DNA of 64,000 nucleotides from Streptomyces eurythermus (lineage in GTDB: Bacteria > Actinomycetota > Actinomycetes > Streptomycetales > Streptomycetaceae). Every line of letters begins with the position of its first letter. Within the stretch, counting starts at the first letter, position 1. The position numbers and the translations under genes are program-made. This document shows, piece by piece, positions 8,349-16,264 of this stretch. The stretch is taken from positions 62,001-126,000 of the forward strand of contig NZ_BMSK01000014.1 in NCBI RefSeq assembly GCF_014649115.1. Direction: 5' to 3'. Below the pieces are notes generated by a model. The model was not told where the DNA came from. It saw only the letters and a list, made by a program, of their open reading frames with translations, and searched no databases.

Positions 8349-9563
8349 TCACCAGGTGACCGGCAGCCGCACCGGGAAGCGGCGGATCGTGCCGGTGTCC
8401 CACTCGATCTCGTCGGGGGCCACCGCGAGACGCAGCGTGGGGAAGCGGGTCAGCAGGCCGGAGACCGCGCTGTCCAGCTCCGCCCGGGCGAGCGGTGCGG
8501 CCAGGCAGTGGTGTCCGCCCCAGCCGAACGTCATGTGCGGGCGCACCGGCCGCTCCAGGTCCAGCCGGTGCGGGTCGGGGAAGACGGCGGGGTCCCGGTT
8601 GGCCGCCAGGTACGACACGTGGACGTAGTCGCCGGCGCTGATGCGGGTGCCCTCGATCTCCGTGTCCTCCAGGGCGATCCGGGGGATGCCCACGCCCTTG
8701 CGGAACGGGATGAACCGCAGCAGCTCCTCCAGCGCGCCGGGGAACCGGCCGGGGTCGCGGGCGAGCGCGGCACGCTGCTCGGGATGGGTCAGCAGCACGT
8801 AGGCGATGTCGCTGATCTGGCAGGTCGCGGTGTCGTTGCCGCTGAGGATGAGCGTCACGGCCAGCACCGCCAGCTCGTCGTCGCTCAGCGGCTCCTCACC
8901 CTCCGGCACCGGGGCCGTGGCCAGCGTGCTGAGCAGGTCCTCACCCGGCGCCCGCCGCCGCTCAGGGACCAGCCCGGCGAAGTACGCCCGCAGGGACGCC
9001 TTGGCCTCGGCCGCGGTCTGCCGGGCGTCGGCGGAGGTGGCCAGCAGCCGCATGGTGCGGTCCCGCAGCTCGTCACGGTCGGCCTCGGGTACGGCGAGCA
9101 GCTCGCAGATCGTCAGGTGGGGCAGCGGCACCGACAGATGGGTCACCAGGTCGGCGGGCGGGCCCGCCTCGGCCATCTCCGTGAGCAGGCCGGCCACCAC
9201 CCGGTCCACCGCCGGCCGCATGGCCGCCACCCGGTCCCGGGTGAACGCCTGGGCCGCCACGTGCCGCAGCCGGGTGGCGTGCGGCGGGTCCGTCACGTTG
9301 ATGGACTCCGGTGACACGATGGGCTCGGGCGTCATCCTCGGGTAGTCGCGCCCGACGATCGCCGCCCGGCTGAACCGGGGATCGCACGTCACCTGACGCA
9401 CGCCGGCGAAGCTGGTCACGAGCCATGCCTCGGCCTCGCCGTAGGGCAGCCGGATCCGGCTGACCGGGCCGCGCCGCGCCAGCGCGTCCAGCTCCGGGTC
9501 GAACTCCAGCGCCTCAGCGAAGTCGAAGGGGCATTCGAGCACGGTCGGTTCCTGGAACGACAT
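8349..9563 (-). CDS. Cytochrome P450 (bacterial class I type)
   Basis: A 404-residue soluble P450 that would use separate ferredoxin and ferredoxin reductase. The I-helix reads SGNDTA (241-246), the ExxR motif is in EELLRF (Glu280, Arg283), and the heme-binding loop is FGWGGHHCLAAPLAR with ligand Cys353. The loop lacks the Gly that usually follows two residues after Cys. ATG 9563 has an excellent SD (AAAGGAGG), while the longer frame upstream is only Arg/Pro/Ala sequence. No ferredoxin gene is adjacent. The gene stands alone between the sigma factor and the MFS exporter; its substrate cannot be inferred. Confidence 0.93.
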   Translation of the reverse strand: MSFQEPTVLECPFDFAEALEFDPELDALARRGPVSRIRLPYGEAEAWLVTSFAGVRQVTCDPRFSRAAIVGRDYPRMTPEPIVSPESINVTDPPHATRLRHVAAQAFTRDRVAAMRPAVDRVVAGLLTEMAEAGPPADLVTHLSVPLPHLTICELLAVPEADRDELRDRTMRLLATSADARQTAAEAKASLRAYFAGLVPERRRAPGEDLLSTLATAPVPEGEEPLSDDELAVLAVTLILSGNDTATCQISDIAYVLLTHPEQRAALARDPGRFPGALEELLRFIPFRKGVGIPRIALEDTEIEGTRISAGDYVHVSYLAANRDPAVFPDPHRLDLERPVRPHMTFGWGGHHCLAAPLARAELDSAVSGLLTRFPTLRLAVAPDEIEWDTGTIRRFPVRLPVTW

Positions 9564-9954
9564 CACAGCCTCCTTTGTGCGCCGCCGGGCGCGCTCGTGG
9601 GTGTCCGGCCGGGCGCGCTCCTCGCACGCGGCCGGGCGCGTCCGCCGGCGACCCCGACGGCCACGCCAAGGAGGCGCCGCCGACCGGCGTACGGCCGGCC
9701 GGAGCAGGGCCGGCGGGGGTACGGCCGACCGGGCCTCGGTGGCTCGTGCGGCTCCCATGGCCGTACGGCTCCGAGGCGCCGCCTCGTCCCTGGCAGAGTC
9801 ACTTCCCCAATATGCGGGAGGCCGACGGGCTTCGCACGACAGACGCGGGCGGCGCGGGCGGGTCGCGGGCGCCGGCCACGCGGGGCCGGCGTCGGATCCG
9901 CGGGCATCGGACACGCGGATTCGGCGTCGGTCCGCGGGCGCAGGCCCGGCGGGC
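9564..9954. other. Non-coding gap of 391 bp
   Basis: Upstream region of the P450 and downstream region of the MFS gene. It holds three loosely repeated GCCGGGCGCG elements about 23 bp apart near 9584-9640 and is otherwise GC-rich without a convincing gene, promoter or strong hairpin. Long open frames across it are shadows of codon bias. Confidence 0.6.
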
Positions 9955-11433
9955 TCAGGCGTCGACCCGGTCCCGTCGGCGCCTGAGGAGGGCGGGCCGG
10001 CCGGGCGCGGCGGCGGCGGCGCGGGCGGCGGCGCGGGCGGGGCCGTCGGGCATCGTGAAGGTGAAGACCGCCGTGGCCGCGGCGATCGCGGCAAGGGCGA
10101 GGAAGGCGTGCTGGTACGCGGCGACGGGCGGGGCCGCGGCGGCGCCCGACGGGGTGCCGAGCACGAGGGCCGTGGTCACCGCCGCCGGCGCGAGCGCGCC
10201 ACCGGTCTGGCGTACGACGGTGTTCAGCATGGTGGCCTGGGCCAGATCGGCCCGGTCGATGGTGGCCAGCGAGGCGACCGTCGTAGGGATGAAGAAGCAG
10301 CCGATCGCGGCTCCGAACAGGAACATGTAGCCGCGGACCGTCCACAGGCCGGTGCCGGCGTCGCAGCCGGCGAGCAGCACCAGGGTCGCGCTGACCCCGG
10401 CCAGTCCCAGGCCGACGATCAGGCGCGGACCGACCCGGGCGTACAGCGCGCCGGTGATCTGCACGGTCAGCAGGACGCCGAACGCCTCGGGGAAGGTGGT
10501 CAGGCCCGACTCCAGCGCCGTACGGCCCTGGGCCTGCTGGAGAAACAGGGGCCCCAGGTACAGGGCGCCCATGATGGGTATCAGACCGACCAGGTTGATC
10601 AGGTTGGTGTCGCGGAAGAGCCGGTCGGTGAACAGGCGCAGCCGCAGCAGGGGGTGGGCCGTGCGCAGTTCGACGGCGACGGCGGCGGCCAGCAGCACGG
10701 CGCCCAGGACCAGGCAGACGACGACGGCGGGGGAGGACCAGCCGCGGTTGGGCCCCTCGCAGACGCCGAACATCACGGTGCCCAGGGCCCCCGCGCTCAG
10801 CAGCAGGCCGGGCAGGTCGAACCGGCCGGGCCGGCCGCCGCGGTCGCCGGCCAGGAACAGCGCGCCGAACAGCACGGCCGGGAGCCCCACGGGCAGGTTG
10901 ACGTAGAACACCCACCGCCAGGACAGGTGGTCCACCAGCAGCCCGCCCAGGACGGGGGCCGCGGCCGGGGCGATCTGCTGCGGAATGATCATGTAGCGGG
11001 AGACGCGCACCTGTTCGGCGGGGGTGAAGGTGCCGAACAGCAGCGCGGCGGAGGCCGGGAAGAGGACGCCGGCCGACAGCCCCTGCACCGCGCGGTAGGC
11101 GACCAGCTGACCGAGCCCGGCCGCCGCCCCGCACAGCAGCGAGGAGCCGAGGAAGCCGGCCAGGGCGGCCAGCAGCACGCGTTTGCCGCCGAACCGCTCG
11201 ACCAGCCAGGCGGAAGCGGGGATGGCCATGGCCAGGCAGACCGGGTAGGCGACGACCACGCCGTCCAGCGCGGCGGTCGTCAGATGGAACTGACGGGCGA
11301 TCGAGGGCAGGGCCACGGTGGTGATCGCTCCGTCGACGATCGCGATGAACGTCACGCTGACGCAGACGACGGGGACGACCAGACGCTGACTGAGCGAGGG
11401 CAGGGCGAACGGCACGGAGGGACGACGAGGCAT
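9955..11433 (-). CDS. MFS exporter of the DHA2 (EmrB/QacA) family
   Basis: A 492-residue drug:proton antiporter with about 14 hydrophobic helices. The DHA2 hallmark FIAIVDGAITTVALPSI lies in helix 1, the loop WLVERFGGKRV follows helix 2, AVQGLSAGVLFPAS is in helix 4 and PVLGGLLVDHLSWRWVFYVNLP spans motif C and the following loop. Such pumps export toxic organic compounds or the cell's own antibiotics. The start codon (ATG 11433) lies inside a 13-bp palindrome and has no SD, so translation may be leaderless. It is divergent from a MarR regulator that probably represses it. Confidence 0.93.
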   Translation of the reverse strand: MPRRPSVPFALPSLSQRLVVPVVCVSVTFIAIVDGAITTVALPSIARQFHLTTAALDGVVVAYPVCLAMAIPASAWLVERFGGKRVLLAALAGFLGSSLLCGAAAGLGQLVAYRAVQGLSAGVLFPASAALLFGTFTPAEQVRVSRYMIIPQQIAPAAAPVLGGLLVDHLSWRWVFYVNLPVGLPAVLFGALFLAGDRGGRPGRFDLPGLLLSAGALGTVMFGVCEGPNRGWSSPAVVVCLVLGAVLLAAAVAVELRTAHPLLRLRLFTDRLFRDTNLINLVGLIPIMGALYLGPLFLQQAQGRTALESGLTTFPEAFGVLLTVQITGALYARVGPRLIVGLGLAGVSATLVLLAGCDAGTGLWTVRGYMFLFGAAIGCFFIPTTVASLATIDRADLAQATMLNTVVRQTGGALAPAAVTTALVLGTPSGAAAAPPVAAYQHAFLALAAIAAATAVFTFTMPDGPARAAARAAAAAPGRPALLRRRRDRVDA

Positions 11434-11445
11434 ATGCTGAGCATA
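11433..11445. promoter_or_regulatory. Perfect 13-bp palindrome over the MFS start codon: probable MarR operator
   Basis: TATGCT-G-AGCATA is a perfect 6-1-6 inverted repeat that contains the last base of the MFS start codon. On the minus strand its TATGCT also fits a -10 box whose start point would be at or near the ATG. A related half site (TTGCTCAGTA) lies at about 11459-11468. MarR binding here would block the exporter promoter directly. Confidence 0.6.
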
Positions 11446-11594
11446 CGCACTATGTTGTTGCTCAGTACATGGCTTTCGGAGTGCGCGGTGCGCGACGGGG
11501 TGACGGGCCGCCGACGGCAGAGCAGCGCTTGACGGGCGGTCAGCGGGCAGGGCTCGATGGCCCCGGCCGCGCGGGACAGGGGAGACTGGGCACC

Positions 11595-12026
11595 ATGGCA
11601 GTGCACGGCAGCAGCGACATCCTCATCGACGAGCTGTACGAGACGACCAACCGGCTACGGCAGTTCGTGGAGGCCCGGCTGCGGGAGAAGGGCGCCTCGG
11701 TGGCCCGGCTGCGCGCCCTGCGCATGCTGGCCAGGGCGCCGGAGCCGCTGCGGATGCGGGACCTCGGCGAGATGGCCGGGATCGCCGCCCGTACCACCAC
11801 CACGATCGTGGACAGCCTGGAACGCGACGGCCTGGTGGAGCGGGTACGGCACCCCACGGACCGGCGCGCGTTCCTGCTGCGGCTCACCGAGGACGGGTTG
11901 CGCTGCCACCGCGAGGCGGAGGAGACCGACCGTCTCGCCCTCGCCGAGGCCACGGCGACGCTGGACGCGGCCGAACGCGAGCAACTGCGGGCTCTGCTGG
12001 CCCGCATCCGGGAGAACACGGGCTGA
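11595..12026 (+). CDS. MarR-family transcriptional regulator
   Basis: A 143-residue winged-helix regulator. The recognition region is MRDLGEMAGIAARTTTTIVDSLERDGLVER and the wing is RHPTDRRAFLLRLTEDG, with dimerisation helices at both ends. ATG 11595 follows GGGGAGA and starts the conserved region; the frame upstream has no family similarity. It is divergent from the DHA2 exporter with 161 bp between starts. In this common arrangement the ligand of the regulator is usually an exporter substrate and releases repression. Confidence 0.93.
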   Translation: MAVHGSSDILIDELYETTNRLRQFVEARLREKGASVARLRALRMLARAPEPLRMRDLGEMAGIAARTTTTIVDSLERDGLVERVRHPTDRRAFLLRLTEDGLRCHREAEETDRLALAEATATLDAAEREQLRALLARIRENTG

Positions 12027-12107
12027 GAGTGCGCTCCCGGTGACGCCGTACGGTCTCGACTCACCGCCCTGAAACGGGTGCTGGAGGTGTGGCACCCCGG
12101 GCGCGGT

Positions 12108-12132
12108 GACACCGGCGCGCGTGGCGGGTGTC
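12108..12132. terminator. Weak hairpin between convergent marR-type gene and the membrane partner gene
   Basis: GACACC (12108-12113) pairs with GGTGTC (12127-12132) around a 13-nt loop in the 119-bp convergent gap. Confidence 0.35.
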
Positions 12133-12145
12133 AGGCGCTCACCGC

Positions 12146-12508
12146 TCAGGGATGCGCCGCCCTCGGTGTGGGTGTCGAGGGGGCCGGGCTCGGGGTCGCG
12201 GGGCTCGGCGCCGGGGACGGGGTCGCGGTCCGCGGGTGCGGTGAGCGGGCCGGAGGGGCCGGGGCCGGGTGCCCGTCGCGCGTCGTGAAGAGCGCGAGCG
12301 TGAGGAAGACCAGCGCGGCGACGGCGGCCAGGGTCATCCCGCCCACCACCATCCGGCGCACCCGCGTGCGCCGCGACCGCACCGGCGCGGCGGGCGGTGA
12401 CAGGGGCCGCAGGTCGGCCGGACCGACGGCGTGCGCCCGCGCGGCCAGGGCGGCCCGCAGGCGCTCCTCGACGGGCGCCGCCCCGCTCCTCGTACCGTAC
12501 TCGTTCAT
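12146..12508 (-). CDS. Small single-pass membrane protein, probable partner of the ECF sigma factor
   Basis: A 120-residue protein with a charged cytoplasmic N-terminus (EERLRAALAARAHAVGP), one transmembrane helix (about residues 53-70, after RRTRVRRM) and an outer tail of Pro/Ser/Thr repeats. Its ATG overlaps the stop of the sigma gene (ATGA, 12505-12508), so the two are made together. The layout is that of anti-sigma or sigma-associated proteins that follow SigE-family ECF genes in Streptomyces, but there is no zinc-binding ZAS motif, so anti-sigma activity is inferred only from context. Confidence 0.75.
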   Translation of the reverse strand: MNEYGTRSGAAPVEERLRAALAARAHAVGPADLRPLSPPAAPVRSRRTRVRRMVVGGMTLAAVAALVFLTLALFTTRDGHPAPAPPARSPHPRTATPSPAPSPATPSPAPSTPTPRAAHP

Positions 12509-13179
12509 CGCAGCCCCTCCAGACGCCGGCCCAGAGCGTCCAGCGCCCTGCTGGCCGTGGACTTGACGGCACCGCGCGACAGTCCGAGCGCCGCCGCGAT
12601 CTCGGCCTCGGTCAGATGCGACCAGTACCGCAGCACCAGCACCTCCCGCTGCCGCCGGGTCAGCGTGCGCAGCGCCGCCAGCACCTCCCGGTGGTCCTCG
12701 TGCAGCAGCACATCCTCCTCAGGGGCGGGCGCGTGCCCCTCCGGCGCGGGAACGTGCGCCCGTACGGTCCTGCGGCGGCGCAGCACCGAGCGGGCCCCGT
12801 TGACGACGCTGGTCCGCAGATACGCCTCCGGGTCGTCCAGCGCGGCGAGCCGGTGGCCGTGCCGCCGGAACAGCGCGGTGAACGCGTCCTGCACGACGTC
12901 CTCGGCGGTGGGCAGGTCGTCCACCAGCAGCACCGCCAGGCGCACCAGGGACAGCCTGCGGTGGTGGTACAACTCCTCGATGCCCGGCGGGGTTCCGGCC
13001 GCGACGGCGCCGGCCGGAGCGCCGGTGCGGGGCGCGGCCGGTGACGTATCCGCGGGGGTCCGGGCGAGGACGCGGGCGCGGAGCAGGTGGGTGAGCCGCC
13101 GCGGCCAGGACGCGGAGGGCTTCGGGGTGCCGGCGCGTTCCCAGGGCAGGGCCGTGGCCGGTGGTGTCGCTGTCGTCAT
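12505..13179 (-). CDS. ECF sigma factor, SigE family
   Basis: A 224-residue sigma-70 family protein with regions 2 and 4 only. Region 2 includes LVDDLPTAEDVVQDAFTALF and the stretch DDPEAYLRTSVVNGARS; region 4 includes LTRRQREVLVLRYWSHL and the helix-turn-helix EAEIAAALGLSRGAVKST. About 65 residues of low-complexity Ala/Pro sequence precede region 2, so the true start could be later. ATG 13179 has the SD GGGAGACCC and is preferred. It is coupled to the membrane protein downstream, and a secreted Pro-rich protein lies upstream on the same strand, a likely regulon member. Confidence 0.85.
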   Translation of the reverse strand: MTTATPPATALPWERAGTPKPSASWPRRLTHLLRARVLARTPADTSPAAPRTGAPAGAVAAGTPPGIEELYHHRRLSLVRLAVLLVDDLPTAEDVVQDAFTALFRRHGHRLAALDDPEAYLRTSVVNGARSVLRRRRTVRAHVPAPEGHAPAPEEDVLLHEDHREVLAALRTLTRRQREVLVLRYWSHLTEAEIAAALGLSRGAVKSTASRALDALGRRLEGLR

Positions 13180-13250
13180 GGGTCTCCCGGTGCCGGGTCC
13201 CGGTGCGGGGGGAGCCGCCGCGCGACGGCTCCCCCCGTACCGGACCTGCC

Positions 13251-13736
13251 TCAGTGCTGCTGCGGAACCGGAACCGGTGCCGGTGTGGCGTGGTGGTGCG
13301 GGACGGGCGCCGGGCGGGCCGGGGCGGGAACGGGGGAGGGGACGGCCGTGGCCGGGGCCGGCGCGGGGGTCGCCGTACCCGTCGGCGGCGGCACCGGGGC
13401 GGGGGTACCCGTCCGAACCGGCGACGGCACCGGGGACGGGGTCGCGGTGTGGGTCGGCGGGACCGGGGCCGGGGACGGGGTCGCCGTATGGGTCGGCGGG
13501 ACCGGGGCCGGGGTGGACGCCTGGTGGTCCTCCGGGGCCGGGGCCGGGGTGGACACGTGGGCGTCCTCCGGGGCCGGGGCCGCGGACGAGCGGTCGGCCT
13601 TGGCGGGCGCGCTGTCCTGGGCCGCCTGCGCGGTCATCGCGCCGGCGACGGTCAGGGCGGCGCCTACGGCGGAGACCCCCAGGGCGGCGCGCAGCCGGTG
13701 CGTACGGTGCTGGCGTGGGGCACGGTGTGCGGACAT
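13251..13736 (-). CDS. Secreted Pro/Thr/Ala-rich repeat protein
   Basis: A 161-residue protein with a signal peptide (basic RAPRQHRTHRLR, hydrophobic core, cleavage near AQA-AQ at about 38). The rest is low-complexity with imperfect repeats of PAPVPPTHTATPSP and PAPEDxxxSTPAP. No folded domain can be seen; such sequences act as wall spacers or are heavily O-glycosylated. The SD is GAAGGA at 13744-13749. The upstream region carries a large hairpin (13755-13807) and a possible ECF promoter, and the next gene downstream on the strand is the ECF sigma factor. Confidence 0.75.
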   Translation of the reverse strand: MSAHRAPRQHRTHRLRAALGVSAVGAALTVAGAMTAQAAQDSAPAKADRSSAAPAPEDAHVSTPAPAPEDHQASTPAPVPPTHTATPSPAPVPPTHTATPSPVPSPVRTGTPAPVPPPTGTATPAPAPATAVPSPVPAPARPAPVPHHHATPAPVPVPQQH

Positions 13737-13754
13737 GTGTTCCTTCGGTCGCTA

Positions 13755-13807
13755 GGGTCGGACATCTGGTCGAAGTGGAGGCCTCCACCCCGACAGACGT
13801 CCGACCC
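13755..13807 (-). other. 53-bp hairpin: RNA structure on the minus strand
   Basis: The arms GGGTCGGAC...TCG and their partners form an almost continuous 26-pair helix. The centre is the perfect palindrome GTGGAGGCCTCCAC (13775-13788). Read as minus-strand RNA, the three mismatches of the DNA become G-U pairs and only one C is bulged. It lies about 80 nt after the pfpI-like stop and 18 nt before the start of the secreted protein. It may be the terminator of the former or a leader structure of the latter. Confidence 0.65.
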
Positions 13808-13820
13808 CGGGCGAGGTTGC
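13796..13820 (-). promoter_or_regulatory. Possible ECF-type promoter of the secreted protein gene
   Basis: On the minus strand GCAACC (13815-13820) is followed after 15 bp by CGTC (13796-13799), the AAC/CGTC pattern of many ECF sigma factors. If used, transcription would start inside the 13755-13807 hairpin. Confidence 0.3.
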
Positions 13821-13886
13821 GGGTCGCGGCCGACGAAATTCTCCGCCGCGCTCGCGCGCCACCCACCGCCGGCCGGCCCGGGCGTC

Positions 13887-14582
13887 TCAGCCCAGCAGCT
13901 TCAGCAGTTCCTCCGCGACCGGAGCCGAGGACGCCGGGTTCTGGCCGGTGACCAGATTGCGGTCCACCACCACGTGCGGCGCCCACGGCTCGCCCGCGCG
14001 CACGTCGACGCCCGCCTCGGTCAGCCGGTCCTGGAGCAGCCACCTGGCCTGCCCGGCCAGCCCGCCCTGCACCTCCTCCTCGTTGGTGAAGGCCGCCGCG
14101 CGGTAGCCGGCGAAGGCGTTGGTACCGTCCGGCCGGACCGCGGCGAGCAGCGCGGCCGGCCCGTGGCACACCACGGCCAGCGGCTTGCCGGAGTCCAACG
14201 CCCCGATCAGCAGCCGGCCCGACCCGGCGTTCACCGCCAGGTCCTCCATGGGGCCGTGACCGCCCGGGTAGAAGACGGCCGCGAAGTCGTCGAGGTCCAC
14301 CTCCGCGAGCTTCGCCGGCGTCCGCAGCTCGGTCATCTCCTCCAGGGCGCGGGCGAGTTCACCGGCCTTCTCCTGGCCGCCGTTGACCTCGGCGGACAGG
14401 CTGGCCCGGTCGACCGGCGGCACGACACCGCCCGGCGTGGCGACGACGATCTCGTGGCCGGCGGCCTTGAGGGCGCGGTAGGGGACCACGGCCTCCTCGG
14501 CCCAGAAGCCGGTCGGATGCGCGGTGCCGTCGGCGAGCGTCCAGTGGTCGGCGCCGGTCAGCACGAAAAGGATCTTCGACAT
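13887..14582 (-). CDS. DJ-1/PfpI family protein (class I glutamine amidotransferase-like, Hsp31 type)
   Basis: A 231-residue protein. The nucleophile elbow is AVVCHGPAAL with the Cys at about residue 138, and the acidic partner is in FWAEEAVVPY. PGGHGPMEDL forms the oxyanion-side loop, and the C-terminal region (TGQNPASSAPVAEELL) is typical of the Hsp31/ThiJ branch. These enzymes are glyoxalase III or chaperone-like stress proteins. ATG 14582 is preceded by GGAGAGAACCACC. It is divergent from a LysR regulator, with nested inverted repeats between them, so it is the likely target of that regulator. Confidence 0.9.
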   Translation of the reverse strand: MSKILFVLTGADHWTLADGTAHPTGFWAEEAVVPYRALKAAGHEIVVATPGGVVPPVDRASLSAEVNGGQEKAGELARALEEMTELRTPAKLAEVDLDDFAAVFYPGGHGPMEDLAVNAGSGRLLIGALDSGKPLAVVCHGPAALLAAVRPDGTNAFAGYRAAAFTNEEEVQGGLAGQARWLLQDRLTEAGVDVRAGEPWAPHVVVDRNLVTGQNPASSAPVAEELLKLLG

Positions 14583-14653
14583 GGTGGTTCTCTCCAGAAA
14601 GCCGGGATCCCAGGGAACTGGGGTCTGCTACTGCGAACGTAGACCGGCACACC

Positions 14654-14707
14654 CATAGGCATCCAATGAAGGACCGTATGGCCGGCATTGGTTTTCCTAT
14701 GGATGCC
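14654..14707. promoter_or_regulatory. Nested inverted repeats in the pfpI/lysR divergent promoter
   Basis: Outer pair CATAGG (14654-14659) with CCTATG (14696-14701); inner pair CCAATG (14663-14668) with CATTGG (14686-14691); and GGCATCC (14658-14664) with GGATGCC (14701-14707). All three are exact. LysR regulators usually bind such dyads in the shared promoter. Confidence 0.55.
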
Positions 14708-14736
14708 GGGGAGGGGCCGCGGCCATACTCGGAGCC

Positions 14737-15747
14737 GTGGAGACCGCTTCCCTCGACCTCAACCTGCTGCGCACCTTTCTCGCGGTGTACCGGACCGGCT
14801 CCTTCACCGGCGCCGCCCGGCTGCTCGGGCTGTCGCAGCCGACGGTGACGACGCAGATGCGGGCGCTGGAGCGGCAGACCGGCCGGGAGCTGTTCGAGCG
14901 GCTGCCGCGCGGCGTCACACCGACCCCGGTGGCCGACGGGCTGGCCGCCCGCGTCGCCGCGCCGCTGGACGAGCTGGCCGCCGTCGCGGGTCCCGCCCCG
15001 GCGGCCGGGAGCAGGGCCGAGCCCGTCCATCTGGCCGGCCCGGCGGAACTGCTGTGCACCACCGTGCTGCCGGCCCTGGCGCCGCTGGTCGCCGACGGCG
15101 TACGGCTGCGGGTGTCGACCGGGCTGACCGATCCCCTGCTGGACGAACTGCGCGCCGGCCGCCACGACCTGGTGATCGCCACCACCCGTCCACGCGGCCG
15201 GACCCTGCACGCCGTGCCGCTCACCGACGAGGAGTTCGTCCTGGTCACCGCCCCGGTGTGGGCCGACCGGCTGAGGGAACCGCGGCACGCCCGGGACACC
15301 GGTGAGGAGGATCCGGAAGACAGGGGAGCGGACGACGGGCCGCGGGCCGAGAGCTCCGCCGGTCCGGAGCCGCCTGCCGGAGACCCGGGCCGTTCCTTCG
15401 ACCCCGCCCTCCTGCACGATGTCCCGCTCGTCACCTACGCCGAGGACCTGCCGATCACCCGCCGCTACTGGCGGCACGTCTTCGGCCGGCGCCTCACCCG
15501 TACCGCCGCCGTGACCGTGCCCGACCTGCGCGGGGTGCTCGCCGCCGTCGCCGCGGGCGCCGGGTTCGGCGTGCTGCCCCGGTACCTGTGCCAGGACCTG
15601 CTGGAGTCCGGCGCGCTCGTGGCGCTGCTGGAACCGGAGGACCCGCCGATCAACACCGGCTTCCTCGTCCAGCGCCCCGGCGTCTACGACAACCCCGACG
15701 TGACCCGCGTCCGTACGTTCCTGCTGCGGGCGGCGCGCGATGGGTAG
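14737..15747 (+). CDS. LysR-family transcriptional regulator with an acidic insert
   Basis: A 336-residue regulator starting at GTG 14737. The N-terminal HTH is SFTGAARLLGLSQPTVTTQMRALERQTGRELFER, and the rest is a periplasmic-binding-like effector domain with GVLAAVAAGAGFGVLPRYL near its end. Between the two halves of the effector domain, about residues 183-221 form a low-complexity acidic insert rich in Glu, Asp, Gly and Pro, which is not part of the usual fold and makes the protein longer than the normal 300. It is divergent from the DJ-1/PfpI gene with 154 bp between starts; autoregulation and control of that gene are likely. Confidence 0.9.
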   Translation: METASLDLNLLRTFLAVYRTGSFTGAARLLGLSQPTVTTQMRALERQTGRELFERLPRGVTPTPVADGLAARVAAPLDELAAVAGPAPAAGSRAEPVHLAGPAELLCTTVLPALAPLVADGVRLRVSTGLTDPLLDELRAGRHDLVIATTRPRGRTLHAVPLTDEEFVLVTAPVWADRLREPRHARDTGEEDPEDRGADDGPRAESSAGPEPPAGDPGRSFDPALLHDVPLVTYAEDLPITRRYWRHVFGRRLTRTAAVTVPDLRGVLAAVAAGAGFGVLPRYLCQDLLESGALVALLEPEDPPINTGFLVQRPGVYDNPDVTRVRTFLLRAARDG

Positions 15748-15907
15748 CCCGCCGTCGGGCGGCACCCGTGGTTGGCGGGGAGAGGACGCCGGGCCGACGA
15801 TGGTGGGATGGGGTACGGCCGCCGCCGCAGCGCCGGTGCCGTCCGAGGCCGCCGGGGGACGGGGCCGGCCCCGGCCGCGGTGAGCGGCCGGAAGGGAGGA
15901 CACCGTC

Positions 15908-16264
15908 ATGCTGGAAGTGAAGACGGTCGACAAGCCGGACGAACGGCGTGACTTCCCCCGCGGCCACCTCGAAGCGCTGCACCTGACCGGGCTCGACTTC
16001 GCGGTGGGCACGTTCGAGCCGGGCTGGCGCTGGTCGGAGTCCGTGGCACCGATCGCGGGAACCGGGAGCTGCATGGTCCACCACAACGGATACGTGGTGC
16101 GCGGGCGGCTGCACATCCGCATGGACGACGGCGGTGAGGGCGAGGTCGGACCGGGAGACGTCTTCGTGTGCCCGCCCGGCCACGACGCCTGGGTGGTCGG
16201 CGACGAGCAGGTCGTCGTCCACGACTTCGCGGGCACCATGGCGAACGAGTACGCGAAGGAGTAG
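15908..16264 (+). CDS. Small cupin-domain protein
   Basis: A 118-residue single cupin. The two beta-barrel motifs are visible as a hydrophobic strand pattern with VHHNGYVVRGRLHIRMDDG and GPGDVFVCPPGHDAWVVG (cupin motif 2, conserved PPGHD). The histidines in HHN and GHD could bind one metal ion. Proteins of this size are binding or simple dioxygenase/isomerase modules; the substrate is not evident. The SD GGAAGGAGGA is strong. The last codons and the stop belong to the first unit of a three-copy tandem repeat. Confidence 0.88.
   Translation: MLEVKTVDKPDERRDFPRGHLEALHLTGLDFAVGTFEPGWRWSESVAPIAGTGSCMVHHNGYVVRGRLHIRMDDGGEGEVGPGDVFVCPPGHDAWVVGDEQVVVHDFAGTMANEYAKE

Noticed and set aside
9564-9954. 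Extra coding sequence upstream of the P450
   Set aside because: Only Arg/Pro/Ala runs in all frames, while ATG 9563 has a near-perfect SD.
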